64,000 bases of DNA. Source: Aquitalea aquatilis (GTDB lineage Bacteria; Pseudomonadota; Gammaproteobacteria; Burkholderiales; Chromobacteriaceae). Positions 38,378-47,611 of this stretch are shown one piece after another. Location: contig NZ_CP039731.1 in assembly GCF_005155025.1 (NCBI RefSeq), forward strand, positions 62,001 through 126,000, written 5' to 3'. The notes beneath the pieces are model-generated. The model was given only the letters and a program-made list of their open reading frames with translations. It made no database searches and was not told the origin of the DNA. The first letter of the stretch is position 1. Each line of letters begins with the position of its first letter. The translations under genes were made by a program, and so were the position numbers.

Positions 38378-40531
38378 ATGACAAGCAGCAACAGACGCCA
38401 GCAAGCAGGCCGCCAGCTGGGGAGAACCCTGTGTGTGGCCACACTGGCACTGGCCGTACAGCAGGCTTATGCCGCCGATAGCAGCACACTGGAAACGGTA
38501 ACGGTCAGCGCAGAACAGCGCGCCGATGCACTGGCCCCCACCCAGGGCTACCAGGTGGGCAGCAGCAAGAGCGCCAGCAAGACCGACACCCCGCTGGCAC
38601 AGATTCCGCAAGCTGTATCGGTCATCACCCGCCAGCAGATCGAAGACCAGAAACCGCGCACCATCAGCGAGGCGCTCAACTACACGCCAGGGGTGTTCAG
38701 CGGCGCAGTGGGCTCCACCACCCGCTACGACTACATCGTGCTGCGCGGCTTCAGCGACCATCCCACGGCCAATGAATTCCTCGACGGCTTGCGGCTGTTT
38801 GGCGACCCGGATGGCTACAACACCCTGCAGATCGATCCCTATGCGGTGGAAAGGCTGGATGCGGTACGCGGGCCGGCCTCGGCCAGCTATGGCCAGGCCT
38901 CGCCCGGCGGCGTGGTGGCCATCACCAGCAAGCGACCCTTGCAAGAGGACTACCACGAGCTGTCGCTGACCGTGGGCAACCGTCAGCAACGCAGTCTGGG
39001 GCTGGATTTTGGCGGGGCCGTGGCCGGCCGCGACGACCTGTCCTACCGCCTGGTGGCCAAGGGCAGCGCCGCCGACCAGCAACAAAACGGTGCCAGTACC
39101 GAGCGCTATGTGCTGGCGCCCTCGCTCAACTGGAAAATCAGCGACAGCACCAATCTGCTGCTGCAGGCCTATTTGCAGAAAGACCCCAGCACCGGCTACC
39201 ACGGCACCCTGCCCTATTACGGCACTGTGGTACCGCATAACGGCAAGACCATCTCCCCCAGCTTCAACGAAGGCTCCAGTGGCGACGGCATGAGCCGCGA
39301 GCAGCAATACTATGGCTATCAGCTGGAGCACCGTTTCAACGACGCGCTGACCTTCCGCCAGCAATACCGCCTGCAACTGAGCAAGACCGATCTGAGCCAG
39401 TATTCCGATGTCGGCTGGGTATCTGATACCTCGGACCTGCTCAACCGCACTTATGCCCGCTCCAGCGAGCGCTCCACCGCCCACATCATCGACAACAGCC
39501 TGGAAGCCCGCTTCAATGCACTGGGGATGAAGCACACCGTGCTGGCCGGGCTGGACTACCAGACCAGCCGCAACAAGGGCGACAACTCCTATACCTATAC
39601 CGGCACCACCATCAATCCCTTCAACACCGTGTACGACGACAGCAGCCACCCGCTGTCCTACAAAAACTTCGACCGCAAGCGCGACCAGACCGGTGTCTAC
39701 CTGCAGGAGCAGATGGCACTGGGTGGCTGGAAACTGACCGCCGGCCTGCGCCGCGATCAGGCCAAGGTATCGGAAACCAATACCGGCACCGGCAGCCGCA
39801 CCAGCTGGGAAGGCGGCAAAACCACCGGCCGACTGGGTCTGGTGTATGAGGCAGAAAACGGCCTGGCTCCCTACCTGAGCTATAGCGAAGGCTTCGATCC
39901 CAGCCAGGCTTACGCCACCGATAGCAGCGGCAATGTGCTCAAGCCGATGCAGAGCAAGCAGAGCGAGGCCGGCTTACGCTACCAGCCCAATAGCGACATC
40001 CAACTGTCCGCCGCGGTGTATGAGCTGCAGCAAAGCAATGTCGCCCAGTACAACGCCACCACCTTCAGCTACGACCCCATCGGCAAGGTGCGCTCACGCG
40101 GCGTGGAGCTGGAAGCCAATGCCAAACTAAGCAAACAGCTGTCCTTGCTGGCTGGCTACACCTATACCGACATGCAGGTCACCGAGGGTAGCAACCAGGG
40201 CAAGACGCCCTACCTGGCCCCGGCGCACAAGGCCACCGCCTGGCTGGATTACGCCTTTGATGGCGGCATCAATCTGGGCGGCGGGGTACGCCGTACCTCA
40301 TGGATGTGGGCCGACAGCGCCAACACCCTGACCATTCCGGGTGTCACCCTGTACGACCTGCGCCTGCGTCTGCAACTGGGGCAGTTCAGCCCGTCGCTGA
40401 AAGGCAGCACACTGCAGATCAACGCCAACAACCTCAGCAACAAGACTTACATTGCCTCGTGCTACAGCAGCTATGCCTGCTACTACGGCGAGAAGCGCAA
40501 TATCAGCGCCACCCTCAGCTACAAGTGGTAA
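38378..40531 (+). CDS. TonB-dependent ferric-hydroxamate receptor (FhuA/FoxA/FauA type)
   Basis: 717 aa. Signal peptide to QQAYA, TonB box ETVTVSA at the mature N-terminus, plug domain (about 65-170) with IPQAVSVITRQQIEDQ and VRGPASASYGQASPGG, then a 22-strand barrel ending in LSYKW with terminal aromatic. The late Cys pair ASCYSSYACYYG is typical of FhuA-type receptors. ATG at 38378 has AAGGA nine bases upstream. Divergent from the hydroxamate operon, so it most likely imports its product. Confidence 0.93.
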   Translation: MTSSNRRQQAGRQLGRTLCVATLALAVQQAYAADSSTLETVTVSAEQRADALAPTQGYQVGSSKSASKTDTPLAQIPQAVSVITRQQIEDQKPRTISEALNYTPGVFSGAVGSTTRYDYIVLRGFSDHPTANEFLDGLRLFGDPDGYNTLQIDPYAVERLDAVRGPASASYGQASPGGVVAITSKRPLQEDYHELSLTVGNRQQRSLGLDFGGAVAGRDDLSYRLVAKGSAADQQQNGASTERYVLAPSLNWKISDSTNLLLQAYLQKDPSTGYHGTLPYYGTVVPHNGKTISPSFNEGSSGDGMSREQQYYGYQLEHRFNDALTFRQQYRLQLSKTDLSQYSDVGWVSDTSDLLNRTYARSSERSTAHIIDNSLEARFNALGMKHTVLAGLDYQTSRNKGDNSYTYTGTTINPFNTVYDDSSHPLSYKNFDRKRDQTGVYLQEQMALGGWKLTAGLRRDQAKVSETNTGTGSRTSWEGGKTTGRLGLVYEAENGLAPYLSYSEGFDPSQAYATDSSGNVLKPMQSKQSEAGLRYQPNSDIQLSAAVYELQQSNVAQYNATTFSYDPIGKVRSRGVELEANAKLSKQLSLLAGYTYTDMQVTEGSNQGKTPYLAPAHKATAWLDYAFDGGINLGGGVRRTSWMWADSANTLTIPGVTLYDLRLRLQLGQFSPSLKGSTLQINANNLSNKTYIASCYSSYACYYGEKRNISATLSYKW

Positions 40532-40550
40532 ACAGCTGTCAGCCAATGCA

Positions 40551-40577
40551 AAACGCCTGCGCAATGCAGGCGTTTTT
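40551..40577 (+). terminator. Rho-independent terminator after the receptor gene
   Basis: Stem AACGCCTGC (40552-40560) / GCAGGCGTT (40566-40574), loop GCAAT, then a T run. The A run on the other side makes it usable for the convergent EAL gene too. Confidence 0.9.
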
Positions 40578-40606
40578 GTCACTGGGCACACAAGCAGCGC
40601 AGAGCT

Positions 40607-43600
40607 TCACTCCCGCGCCAGCTGCGTCACGGCAAAGCCGGCCACCCACGGCATAAAGCTGGCCGCCGGCATCGGCCGGGCAATGTAGTAGCCCTGGGCC
40701 ACATCACAACCCAGAGCGAGCAGCTGTTCCCAGTCGGCGCGGGTCTCCACCCCTTCGGCCACGGTTTTGCGGCCCAGATCGTGCACCAGGTCAATGGTGG
40801 AGCGCACGATGGCGGCCGAGTCCTTGCTGCTGGACAGATTGCAGATGAAAGACTGGTCTATCTTGATGTACTCCACCGGCAGGCGCTGCAGGTAGCTGAG
40901 CGAGGAATAGCCGGTGCCAAAGTCATCGATATACAGCGGGATGCCGTCGTCGCGCCATTGTTGCAAGGTGTGCAGGCAGCTGGCGGCATCGTCCATCAAG
41001 GTACTTTCGGTGATTTCCAGTTCCAGCAGCCCGGCTTGCAGCTGGCGTTGCTGCTGCCAGCAGCGAATCTTGTCACCCAGCGCTTCGTCACGCAGATTAT
41101 GTGCCGACAGATTGACGGCAACCGGCAGCGCACAGCCCTGCTGTTGCCAGTCCTGCAACAGGTCGAGCACGCTGTTGATCATCCACTCGGTCAGCGGTTT
41201 GATCAGCCCGGTGCGTTCGGCCAAACCAATAAACAAGGCCGGAGACAGCAGCCCCTGCCCGGCATGCTGCCAGCGCACCAGTGCCTCAGCGCCACACACC
41301 CGGCCGCTGGCCATTTCCACCTTGGGTTGCAGATAGACCCGCAGCTCGCCCTCCTCGATAGCCCGGCGCAGCTCGCCCGCCATGTTCAGTTGTGGCGACT
41401 GGTCGCTGTATTCCTGTGGATTGAACAGCCAGTGGCTAACCCCCTTGCGGCGGGCTGCATGCACGGCGATATCGGTCTGGCGCAATAGCTCGTGCACCGT
41501 GCCGGCGTAATCGGGAAACAAGGAGATACCGGTTTTGGCGCTGACATCCAGCCGGATGTCAGCCACCAGGAAAGGCTGGGCCAGACACTGCTCCAGCTGC
41601 TGGGCCACGGTCTGGGCGGCGGCGGCGGCATGCTCCGGCAGCAGCACGGCGAATTCGTCGCCGCGCAAGCGCGCCACGACGGCGCTGGCAGGGGCACACA
41701 GCACCAGCCGCCTGCCGAATTCACGCAGGATATGGTCGCCATGGCTGAAGCCCAGGGCATCGTTGATTTCACTCAGTCTTTCGATATTCAGCTGCAACAG
41801 CGCCAGTGGCGTTTGCTGGCCAGCCGCCATCATGACGGCCAGTGTCTCCACCAGCTGGGTTTCGTTGGCCAGGCCGGTGAGCGCGTCATGGTGGGTGAGG
41901 TAGTGCATGGCGGCCTGCGCGCGCGTCTGCTCGGCCCGCCCGCGCAACATGCCGATGCCGAAAGCCAGATCGTCGGCAAACTCGCTGAGCAAGGCGATTT
42001 CGTCGCTGTCAAAACAAGCGGTGCCCCCGGTGTGGATGAGCAGCGCGCCGATGATGCGGCCATCAACCCACAATGGACAGGACAAGCCCTGTACCGCGTC
42101 AGCGCTGGCAATAGCCAGGTCGAGTGGTACTTGCAGCAAGCTGGGCCGCTCGCTGAAAGTGATGGCCGACAGCATGCTGCCCGCCATGTCGGCCAGGCGC
42201 TCCAGCCCGCCCGGAAAACCGTGCTGCGCCGCCGGGAACAAGCGCTCGCCATCGGCGGCATTCAGCCACACCACGGCGCTGGCATAGCCGGCCACGCTGA
42301 CGATAAGCTGGCACATCGCCTGCAGCAGGCCGGGCTCATCGCTGGCGCGCAGCATGGCGTGATTGCCGGCACTAAGCGTACGCAAGGCGCGGCTGACGCC
42401 CTCCAGCTCGGCCACGCGTCCGGCCAGTTCCAGATTGAGCGCCTGTATTCTTTCTTCGTCGTGCTTGCGCCCGGTAATGTCATTGCCCAGCACGTAATAG
42501 CCCTCTATCACACCGCTGCTATCGCGCTTGGGCACATAACGGATGGCCTGCCAGACTCCGGCAAATGGCTGCCAGTCGTATTCCTGCAGCTCGCCCTGCA
42601 ACACCTTGTCTATCATCGGTGCGACCCGCTGATAGCGTTCCGGCCCCAGGATGTCGCTCACCAGGCAAGCCGTGATGTCTGCATGGTCGGGAGCAAAGCG
42701 CTGACGGTATTGTTCGTTGACATAGACATAGCGCTGCTCGCTGCTGACAAAGGCGATATAGGCCGGCAGCGCGCTGATGATGCCTTGCAGATGGGCCATG
42801 CTGTCCGCCCACTGCCGGGTTCGCTCGTCCACCCGCAGTTCCAGCTGGGCATTCTGCTGCAGGATGGCGCGCTCGATACTGCGTTCGTGGCTGACATCGC
42901 GAAACACCAGCACCACGCCACGGATCTGCCCGCTGCCATCGGTAATGGGGGCGGCACTGTCGGCAATCGGGTATTCGCGGCCATCGCGGGCCAGCAGGCA
43001 GGTGTGATTGGCCAGCGCCTGCACCTTGCCGGTAGCCAGTACGCTGTCCACCGGTATCAGCGCTGGCGCGCGGCTCTGCTCATGGATGATGTGAAATACC
43101 TCGGCCACCGGCTTGCCGGCTGCCTCGGCCAGCGTCCAGCCGGTGAGTTGCTCGGCCAGTGGGTTCATGCGGGTAATGCGGCCGGCCGCATCGGTAGCCA
43201 GTACCGCGTCCCCGATGGAGTGCAGGGTAATGGACAGACTTTCCTCGCTGTCGGCCAGTTGCTGCCGGCTGGCTTCCACTACACGCAGCTGGCTGCGGAT
43301 CAGCCGATAGGTAGCCGCCAGCAAGAGCAGCAACAATACGGCGGTGACGCTGCCCAGCTGCAGCAAGCGCTGCCTGGTTGCCTGATACTCCGCCTGATGC
43401 AGTTCCAGGCTACCGCGCTCCAGCGCATCCATTTCATCCAGCAGGCGGTACACCTCCACCCGGGTCTGCAACAAGGGCGACTGGCTGGCAAAGCGGGTGG
43501 CCGCGGCGGCGCCCTGGGTCTTGCGTACCTGCTCCACCTGGCGGGCGATACGCAGCCGCTGGTCGAGCACCCGGCGCAGGCTGTGCCAGCGCTGTTGCAG

Positions 43601-43909
43601 ATCGGTGCTGGCTGCGGTCAGGCGGCGGATCTGCCCCAGCAGCAATTCGCGGTTGGCAATGCCCTGATCCCGCTCCTGCAATTTGCTCACATCGCCAGTC
43701 AGGCGGAAATTCTGGCTGCTCAGCTCGATTTGCAGGGTATCGCCGCGTATCCGCGCCAGTCCATTGAGCACCTCGTGCGAATGGGCCACGTTTTCACCGG
43801 CACGACTTGCCTCATCAACCACCGACCAGGTCATCGCCGTCAGCACGACAACAGCGATCGCTGCGCTGACAAAAGCGGTAATGACTCGTGAATCAAAGCT
43901 GAAGCGCAT
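40607..43909 (-). CDS. Membrane-bound PAS-GAF-GGDEF-EAL protein, probable c-di-GMP phosphodiesterase
   Basis: 1100 aa from the ATG at 43909. Membrane helices near 9-27 and 187-204 flank a CHASE3-like periplasmic sensor; then PAS (about 223-340), PAS (375-482), GAF (515-660), GGDEF (670-825) and EAL (845-1085). The GGDEF domain is degenerate: RGDEF at 749-753, the metal-binding DxD region reads QLNIE, and there is no RxxD inhibitory site. The EAL domain keeps EALVRW (E875), VAVNLS, ELEITES, DDFGTGYSSL, KIDQSF and AEGVET. It likely hydrolyses c-di-GMP in response to a periplasmic or redox/ligand signal. Confidence 0.9.
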   Translation of the reverse strand: MRFSFDSRVITAFVSAAIAVVVLTAMTWSVVDEASRAGENVAHSHEVLNGLARIRGDTLQIELSSQNFRLTGDVSKLQERDQGIANRELLLGQIRRLTAASTDLQQRWHSLRRVLDQRLRIARQVEQVRKTQGAAAATRFASQSPLLQTRVEVYRLLDEMDALERGSLELHQAEYQATRQRLLQLGSVTAVLLLLLLAATYRLIRSQLRVVEASRQQLADSEESLSITLHSIGDAVLATDAAGRITRMNPLAEQLTGWTLAEAAGKPVAEVFHIIHEQSRAPALIPVDSVLATGKVQALANHTCLLARDGREYPIADSAAPITDGSGQIRGVVLVFRDVSHERSIERAILQQNAQLELRVDERTRQWADSMAHLQGIISALPAYIAFVSSEQRYVYVNEQYRQRFAPDHADITACLVSDILGPERYQRVAPMIDKVLQGELQEYDWQPFAGVWQAIRYVPKRDSSGVIEGYYVLGNDITGRKHDEERIQALNLELAGRVAELEGVSRALRTLSAGNHAMLRASDEPGLLQAMCQLIVSVAGYASAVVWLNAADGERLFPAAQHGFPGGLERLADMAGSMLSAITFSERPSLLQVPLDLAIASADAVQGLSCPLWVDGRIIGALLIHTGGTACFDSDEIALLSEFADDLAFGIGMLRGRAEQTRAQAAMHYLTHHDALTGLANETQLVETLAVMMAAGQQTPLALLQLNIERLSEINDALGFSHGDHILREFGRRLVLCAPASAVVARLRGDEFAVLLPEHAAAAAQTVAQQLEQCLAQPFLVADIRLDVSAKTGISLFPDYAGTVHELLRQTDIAVHAARRKGVSHWLFNPQEYSDQSPQLNMAGELRRAIEEGELRVYLQPKVEMASGRVCGAEALVRWQHAGQGLLSPALFIGLAERTGLIKPLTEWMINSVLDLLQDWQQQGCALPVAVNLSAHNLRDEALGDKIRCWQQQRQLQAGLLELEITESTLMDDAASCLHTLQQWRDDGIPLYIDDFGTGYSSLSYLQRLPVEYIKIDQSFICNLSSSKDSAAIVRSTIDLVHDLGRKTVAEGVETRADWEQLLALGCDVAQGYYIARPMPAASFMPWVAGFAVTQLARE

Positions 43910-44200
43910 GGCAACATCGTCCCCGGCGGTGCAGGCAGGTGGAGTGCAGATTTGCACAAAACAACAGATCACCATGGCGCCTACCAATCATGACTTTAGC
44001 ATTAGCCACGTCCCGCTGCCCCCCAATCCGCCACAAATCGCCGCCCCGGCCATTGCATGGCACTAAAGTCGAATGGGACAACATCACCACAGACCTTAGG
44101 CTGTTGCCATGACGCTTGGTCATTCAGGCAGTACCGCAACAGCATGCCGTCCAGGCCGGCCTTCCAGGCAGACCGGCCACCCACATAAGGAGATAACACC

Positions 44201-45352
44201 GTGACTACAACGACTTTCTTCATTCCGCCAGTCAATGTAATGGGCGCTGGTTGCCTCAAGGAGGCAGTCAATGCCATCCAGGCCTATGGCTTCAGACATG
44301 CGCTGATCGTGACTGACAAGGTGCTGGCAGAAATTGGCGTGGCCGCCAATGTGCAGGCCCTGCTGGCCGAGCGCGACATCCAGGCCAGCATTTTCGCCGG
44401 TGCCAAGCCCAACCCCACCATAGGCAATGTGGAAGCCGGCTTGCAGGTGTTGCAGGAGAAAAAGTGTGATTTCGTGATTTCGCTGGGTGGCGGTTCGCCG
44501 CATGACTGTGCCAAGGGCATTGCGCTGGTGGCGACCAATGGCGGGCAGATCGCCGACTACGAAGGGGTGGACCGCTCGAAAAAACCGCAGCTGCCGCTGG
44601 TGGCCATCAATACCACCGCTGGCACGGCCAGCGAGATGACCCGTTTTTGCATCATTACCGATGAAGCGCGCCATATCAAAATGGCCATCGTCGATCGCAA
44701 TGTCACGCCCATCCTGTCGGTCAACGACCCCGACCTGATGCTGGCCAAACCCAAGGGCCTGACCGCGGCCACCGGCATGGATGCGCTGACTCACGCCATT
44801 GAAGCCTATGTGTCGACGGCAGCCACGCCGATTACCGATGCCTGCGCGCTCAAGGCGGTGGAGCTGATTTCCCGCCACCTGCGCACGGCGGTGGACAACG
44901 GCAAGAATCTGGAAGCACGCGAACAGATGGCCTATGCCGAATTCCTGGCTGGCATGGCCTTCAACAATGCCTCGCTAGGCTATGTGCACGCCATGGCACA
45001 CCAGCTGGGCGGGGTCTACGACCTGCCGCACGGCGTGTGCAATGCCTTGCTGCTGCCGCATGTGGAAGCCTTCAATGCCCAGACCTCGGCCGCACGCTTG
45101 GCGGACGTGGCCGCCGCCATGGGCGTGGACACCAAAGGGCTGACCGCCGAGGCCGGTGCCAAGGCCTGCCTGGTCGCCATCCGCAAGCTGGCGGCCGATA
45201 TCGGCATCCCCGCCAGCCTGGCCGAGCTGGGCGTCAAGCATGAGGACATTCCCCTGCTGGCCAGCAACGCGCTGAAAGACGCCTGCGGCCTGACCAACCC
45301 GCGCCAGGCCACGCAGCAAGAGATCGAGCAGATCTTCGCCGGCGCCATGTAA
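44201..45352 (+). CDS. Iron-containing alcohol dehydrogenase (group III, YiaY/AdhB type)
   Basis: 383 aa. Starts at GTG 44201 behind an excellent AAGGAG. Nucleotide site [27 protein letters not shown], and the iron ligands in [13 protein letters not shown] and [16 protein letters not shown]. Oxidises primary alcohols or reduces aldehydes with NAD. Monocistronic; the 290-bp region upstream shows no other gene. Confidence 0.92.
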   Translation: MTTTTFFIPPVNVMGAGCLKEAVNAIQAYGFRHALIVTDKVLAEIGVAANVQALLAERDIQASIFAGAKPNPTIGNVEAGLQVLQEKKCDFVISLGGGSPHDCAKGIALVATNGGQIADYEGVDRSKKPQLPLVAINTTAGTASEMTRFCIITDEARHIKMAIVDRNVTPILSVNDPDLMLAKPKGLTAATGMDALTHAIEAYVSTAATPITDACALKAVELISRHLRTAVDNGKNLEAREQMAYAEFLAGMAFNNASLGYVHAMAHQLGGVYDLPHGVCNALLLPHVEAFNAQTSAARLADVAAAMGVDTKGLTAEAGAKACLVAIRKLAADIGIPASLAELGVKHEDIPLLASNALKDACGLTNPRQATQQEIEQIFAGAM

Positions 45353-45364
45353 GCAGCCAGGGGC

Positions 45365-45390
45365 CGGTGCCACAGGCCGGCCCTATTCAG
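45365..45390 (+). terminator. Possible hairpin after the alcohol dehydrogenase
   Basis: GCCGG...CCGGC stem with a loop of about nine bases just after the gene; no T run, so weak. Confidence 0.3.
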
Positions 45391-45574
45391 ACCCGCTCAT
45401 CCTCTCCCCACACCTGCTCCACGCCTCCTTGCCGTACTACATATTCGGTTCCGCCAATTCAGGCAGTCAGCAAAGTTTTGTCAGCCGCGTTCTTGGCCTA
45501 GTGGCGAGGCTGGGTAGCGACAATCACCAACGCTGACCGGGAAACACGGGGCCAGCCAGGGCCGGGCAGCCCTG

Positions 45575-46204
45575 TCAGTTATTGTCGGTGCTGCCGGAAC
45601 CGGCCATGCCGTCGAAAACCATGGCCAGCATGTGCGCCACGATCTCGTCCGTACTGTAACGCCCATACAGCTGCATGTAGTCTACCGCCGGGTCACAGGT
45701 GCGTGAGTAATAGGCATACAGCAGCACATCTGTCGGCAGATCAGCCCGCAGCTCACCCGCCAGCTTGGCCGCATCGACAATGCCGGCCAGCAGCTTGTGC
45801 AATTTGTACACCCGGCTGACGTAGCGCAGGCTTTTGGTCAGCATTTCCCTCACCTGCGGGCTGGACGAAGGCAGGAAGGGCAGCCCTCCCTCCAGCCTCA
45901 CCCGCAAGGCCCATTCCAGCAATCCCGCCAGCCTTGACCTGGCGCTCAGCGCGCCATCCTGCTCTTCCAGAAATGCCAGCGCACCATCCAGCAGCCGGAT
46001 CATCACCTCGGTGGCCAACTCTTCCTTGGACTTGAAATGCTTGTACAGGCTGGGCTTGGAGATGCCCGCCTCGCCGGCGACATCGTCCATGGTCATCAGG
46101 TCGAAACCCTTGCTGGCCAGCAACTTGGTGGTTGCGTCCAGCACCGCCTGTTCGCGCAGCTTGAAGGCTTGATCCTTGAAGCTGAGCTTGCTGAAAATAC
46201 TCAT
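45575..46204 (-). CDS. TetR-family transcriptional repressor
   Basis: 209 aa. TetR HTH at about 20-66 with TMDDVAGEAGISKPSLYKHFKSKEELA, and a ligand-binding helical C-terminus. Divergent from the 46325 gene with a 120-bp shared region that contains two palindromes, which makes it the likely repressor of the plus-strand photorepair/lipid cluster (inference). Confidence 0.9.
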   Translation of the reverse strand: MSIFSKLSFKDQAFKLREQAVLDATTKLLASKGFDLMTMDDVAGEAGISKPSLYKHFKSKEELATEVMIRLLDGALAFLEEQDGALSARSRLAGLLEWALRVRLEGGLPFLPSSSPQVREMLTKSLRYVSRVYKLHKLLAGIVDAAKLAGELRADLPTDVLLYAYYSRTCDPAVDYMQLYGRYSTDEIVAHMLAMVFDGMAGSGSTDNN

Positions 46205-46217
46205 GAGTACGACCTTT

Positions 46218-46229
46218 TACTAATTGGTA
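46218..46229. promoter_or_regulatory. Near-palindrome upstream of the TetR gene
   Basis: TACTAATTGGTA, an imperfect palindrome centred on AATT, 14 bp upstream of the TetR start codon. Confidence 0.35.
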
Positions 46230-46247
46230 GCTTTTTTTCCAAAGCAG

Positions 46248-46264
46248 TTATATTCTGAATATAA
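46248..46264. promoter_or_regulatory. 17-bp palindrome, candidate TetR operator
   Basis: TTATATTC-T-GAATATAA, perfect 8-bp arms with one central base, in the divergent region between the TetR gene and the amine-oxidase gene. Size and symmetry are typical of a TetR operator. Confidence 0.55.
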
Positions 46265-46324
46265 GCACTACGGCACGGCGTGCCAAGCAGTTTTCTTTAT
46301 TCCGAATTGTCGACGGGAGACCCG

Positions 46325-47611
46325 GTGAACCAACCCAGCCCCAAGCGCCAGCGCATCGCCATCATCGGTGCCGGCATCTCCGGCCTTGCCAGCGCATGGC
46401 TGACCGCAGGCCACCATGAGGTGACGCTGTTCGAAGCGGGTGATTACGCCGGCGGTCACACCAATACCGTGGACATCGAGCTGGAAGGCCAGCGCTGTGC
46501 AGTGGATACCGGCTTCCTGGTATTCAACGAAGCCACCTATCCCAATCTAATTGCGCTGTTCCAGCAGCTGGAGCTGCCTTGCAGCAGCAGCGACATGTCG
46601 TTCAGTGTCTCGGTAGACCAGGGGCGGGATGAGTGGGCCGGCAGCAGCCTGTCCAGTGTATTTGCCCAGCGCAGCAAGCTGCTGTCCCCGTCGTTTTACG
46701 GCATGTTGAGCGATATCCTGCGCTTCAACGCGGCGGCCCAGTCCAATCTGCAGCTGGCGGCCGAGTTGGGGCTGACACTGGGCGACTTGCTGGAACAGGG
46801 CAGCTACGGCAACCGCTTTCGCGATCACTACCTGGTGCCAATGGCTGCGGCCATCTGGTCCAGCCCGGCCAGCCAGATTCTGGCCTTCCCGGCCGAAACC
46901 TTTCTGCGCTTTTGCATGAATCACGGCTTGCTGCAGATTCGCCACCGGCCGCGCTGGTTTACCGTGCCGGGTGGCGCACGCCAGTATGTACAGAAAATGC
47001 TGGCCAGCCTGGACGATGTGCGCCTGTCCAGCCCGGTCAGCCGGGTTGAACGTCGCGAACGCGGTGTGATGGTAAGCAGCCGCCACGGCGAGGAGCACTT
47101 TGACAGTGTGATTTTCGCCACCCATGCACCGCAAACCCTGCGCCTGCTGGCGGATGCCACGGCAGAAGAGCGTGCCGTGCTGGGCGCGGTGCAGTACCAG
47201 AGCAATATCGCCGTACTGCATACCGATACCAGCTTGCTGCCACGGCGGCGCAAGGTCTGGTCGGCCTGGAATTTCCTGTCGGAAAGCAACAGCGGCGGCC
47301 AGCGCGCAGTCTGTGTCAGCTATCTGCTGAACAAATTGCAGCCGCTGCCCATCAGCACGCCGCTGATGGTGACGCTCAATCCGCTGCAACAACCAGAACC
47401 ATCGCTGGAACTGGCGCGCTTCCTGTACGAGCACCCGCTGCTGGATGCGGCGGCCATCGAGGCCCAGCGCCGGCTGCCCGCCATCCAGGGCCGCCGTCAT
47501 TGCTGGTTTGCCGGTGCCTGGACTGGTTACGGCTTTCATGAAGACGGGCTGAAATCCGCACTGCGCGTGGCTGCCGATTTCGCCCCGCTACCCCACTGGG
47601 CCAAGCTGTGA
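46325..47611 (+). CDS. FAD-dependent amine-oxidase-like protein (first gene of the photorepair/lipid cluster)
   Basis: 428 aa from the GTG at 46325 (GGGAG eight bases upstream); an in-frame GTG at 46280 has no ribosome site. Dinucleotide motif IAIIGAGISGLASAW, then GGHTNTVDIE, VDTGFLVFNE typical of the cyclopropane-lipid-associated amino-oxidase/desaturase family, and a C-terminal FAD contact WTGYGFHEDGLKSALRVA. In other bacteria this gene sits beside DUF1365 and a CFA-like methyltransferase, as here (4-bp GTGA overlap to the next gene). Role in modifying unsaturated acyl chains is inferred. Confidence 0.85.
   Translation: MNQPSPKRQRIAIIGAGISGLASAWLTAGHHEVTLFEAGDYAGGHTNTVDIELEGQRCAVDTGFLVFNEATYPNLIALFQQLELPCSSSDMSFSVSVDQGRDEWAGSSLSSVFAQRSKLLSPSFYGMLSDILRFNAAAQSNLQLAAELGLTLGDLLEQGSYGNRFRDHYLVPMAAAIWSSPASQILAFPAETFLRFCMNHGLLQIRHRPRWFTVPGGARQYVQKMLASLDDVRLSSPVSRVERRERGVMVSSRHGEEHFDSVIFATHAPQTLRLLADATAEERAVLGAVQYQSNIAVLHTDTSLLPRRRKVWSAWNFLSESNSGGQRAVCVSYLLNKLQPLPISTPLMVTLNPLQQPEPSLELARFLYEHPLLDAAAIEAQRRLPAIQGRRHCWFAGAWTGYGFHEDGLKSALRVAADFAPLPHWAKL

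Noticed and set aside
46280-46324. Upstream GTG for the amine-oxidase-like protein
   Set aside because: No ribosome site, adds 15 residues before the dinucleotide motif not typical of the family, and starts close to the palindromic operator.
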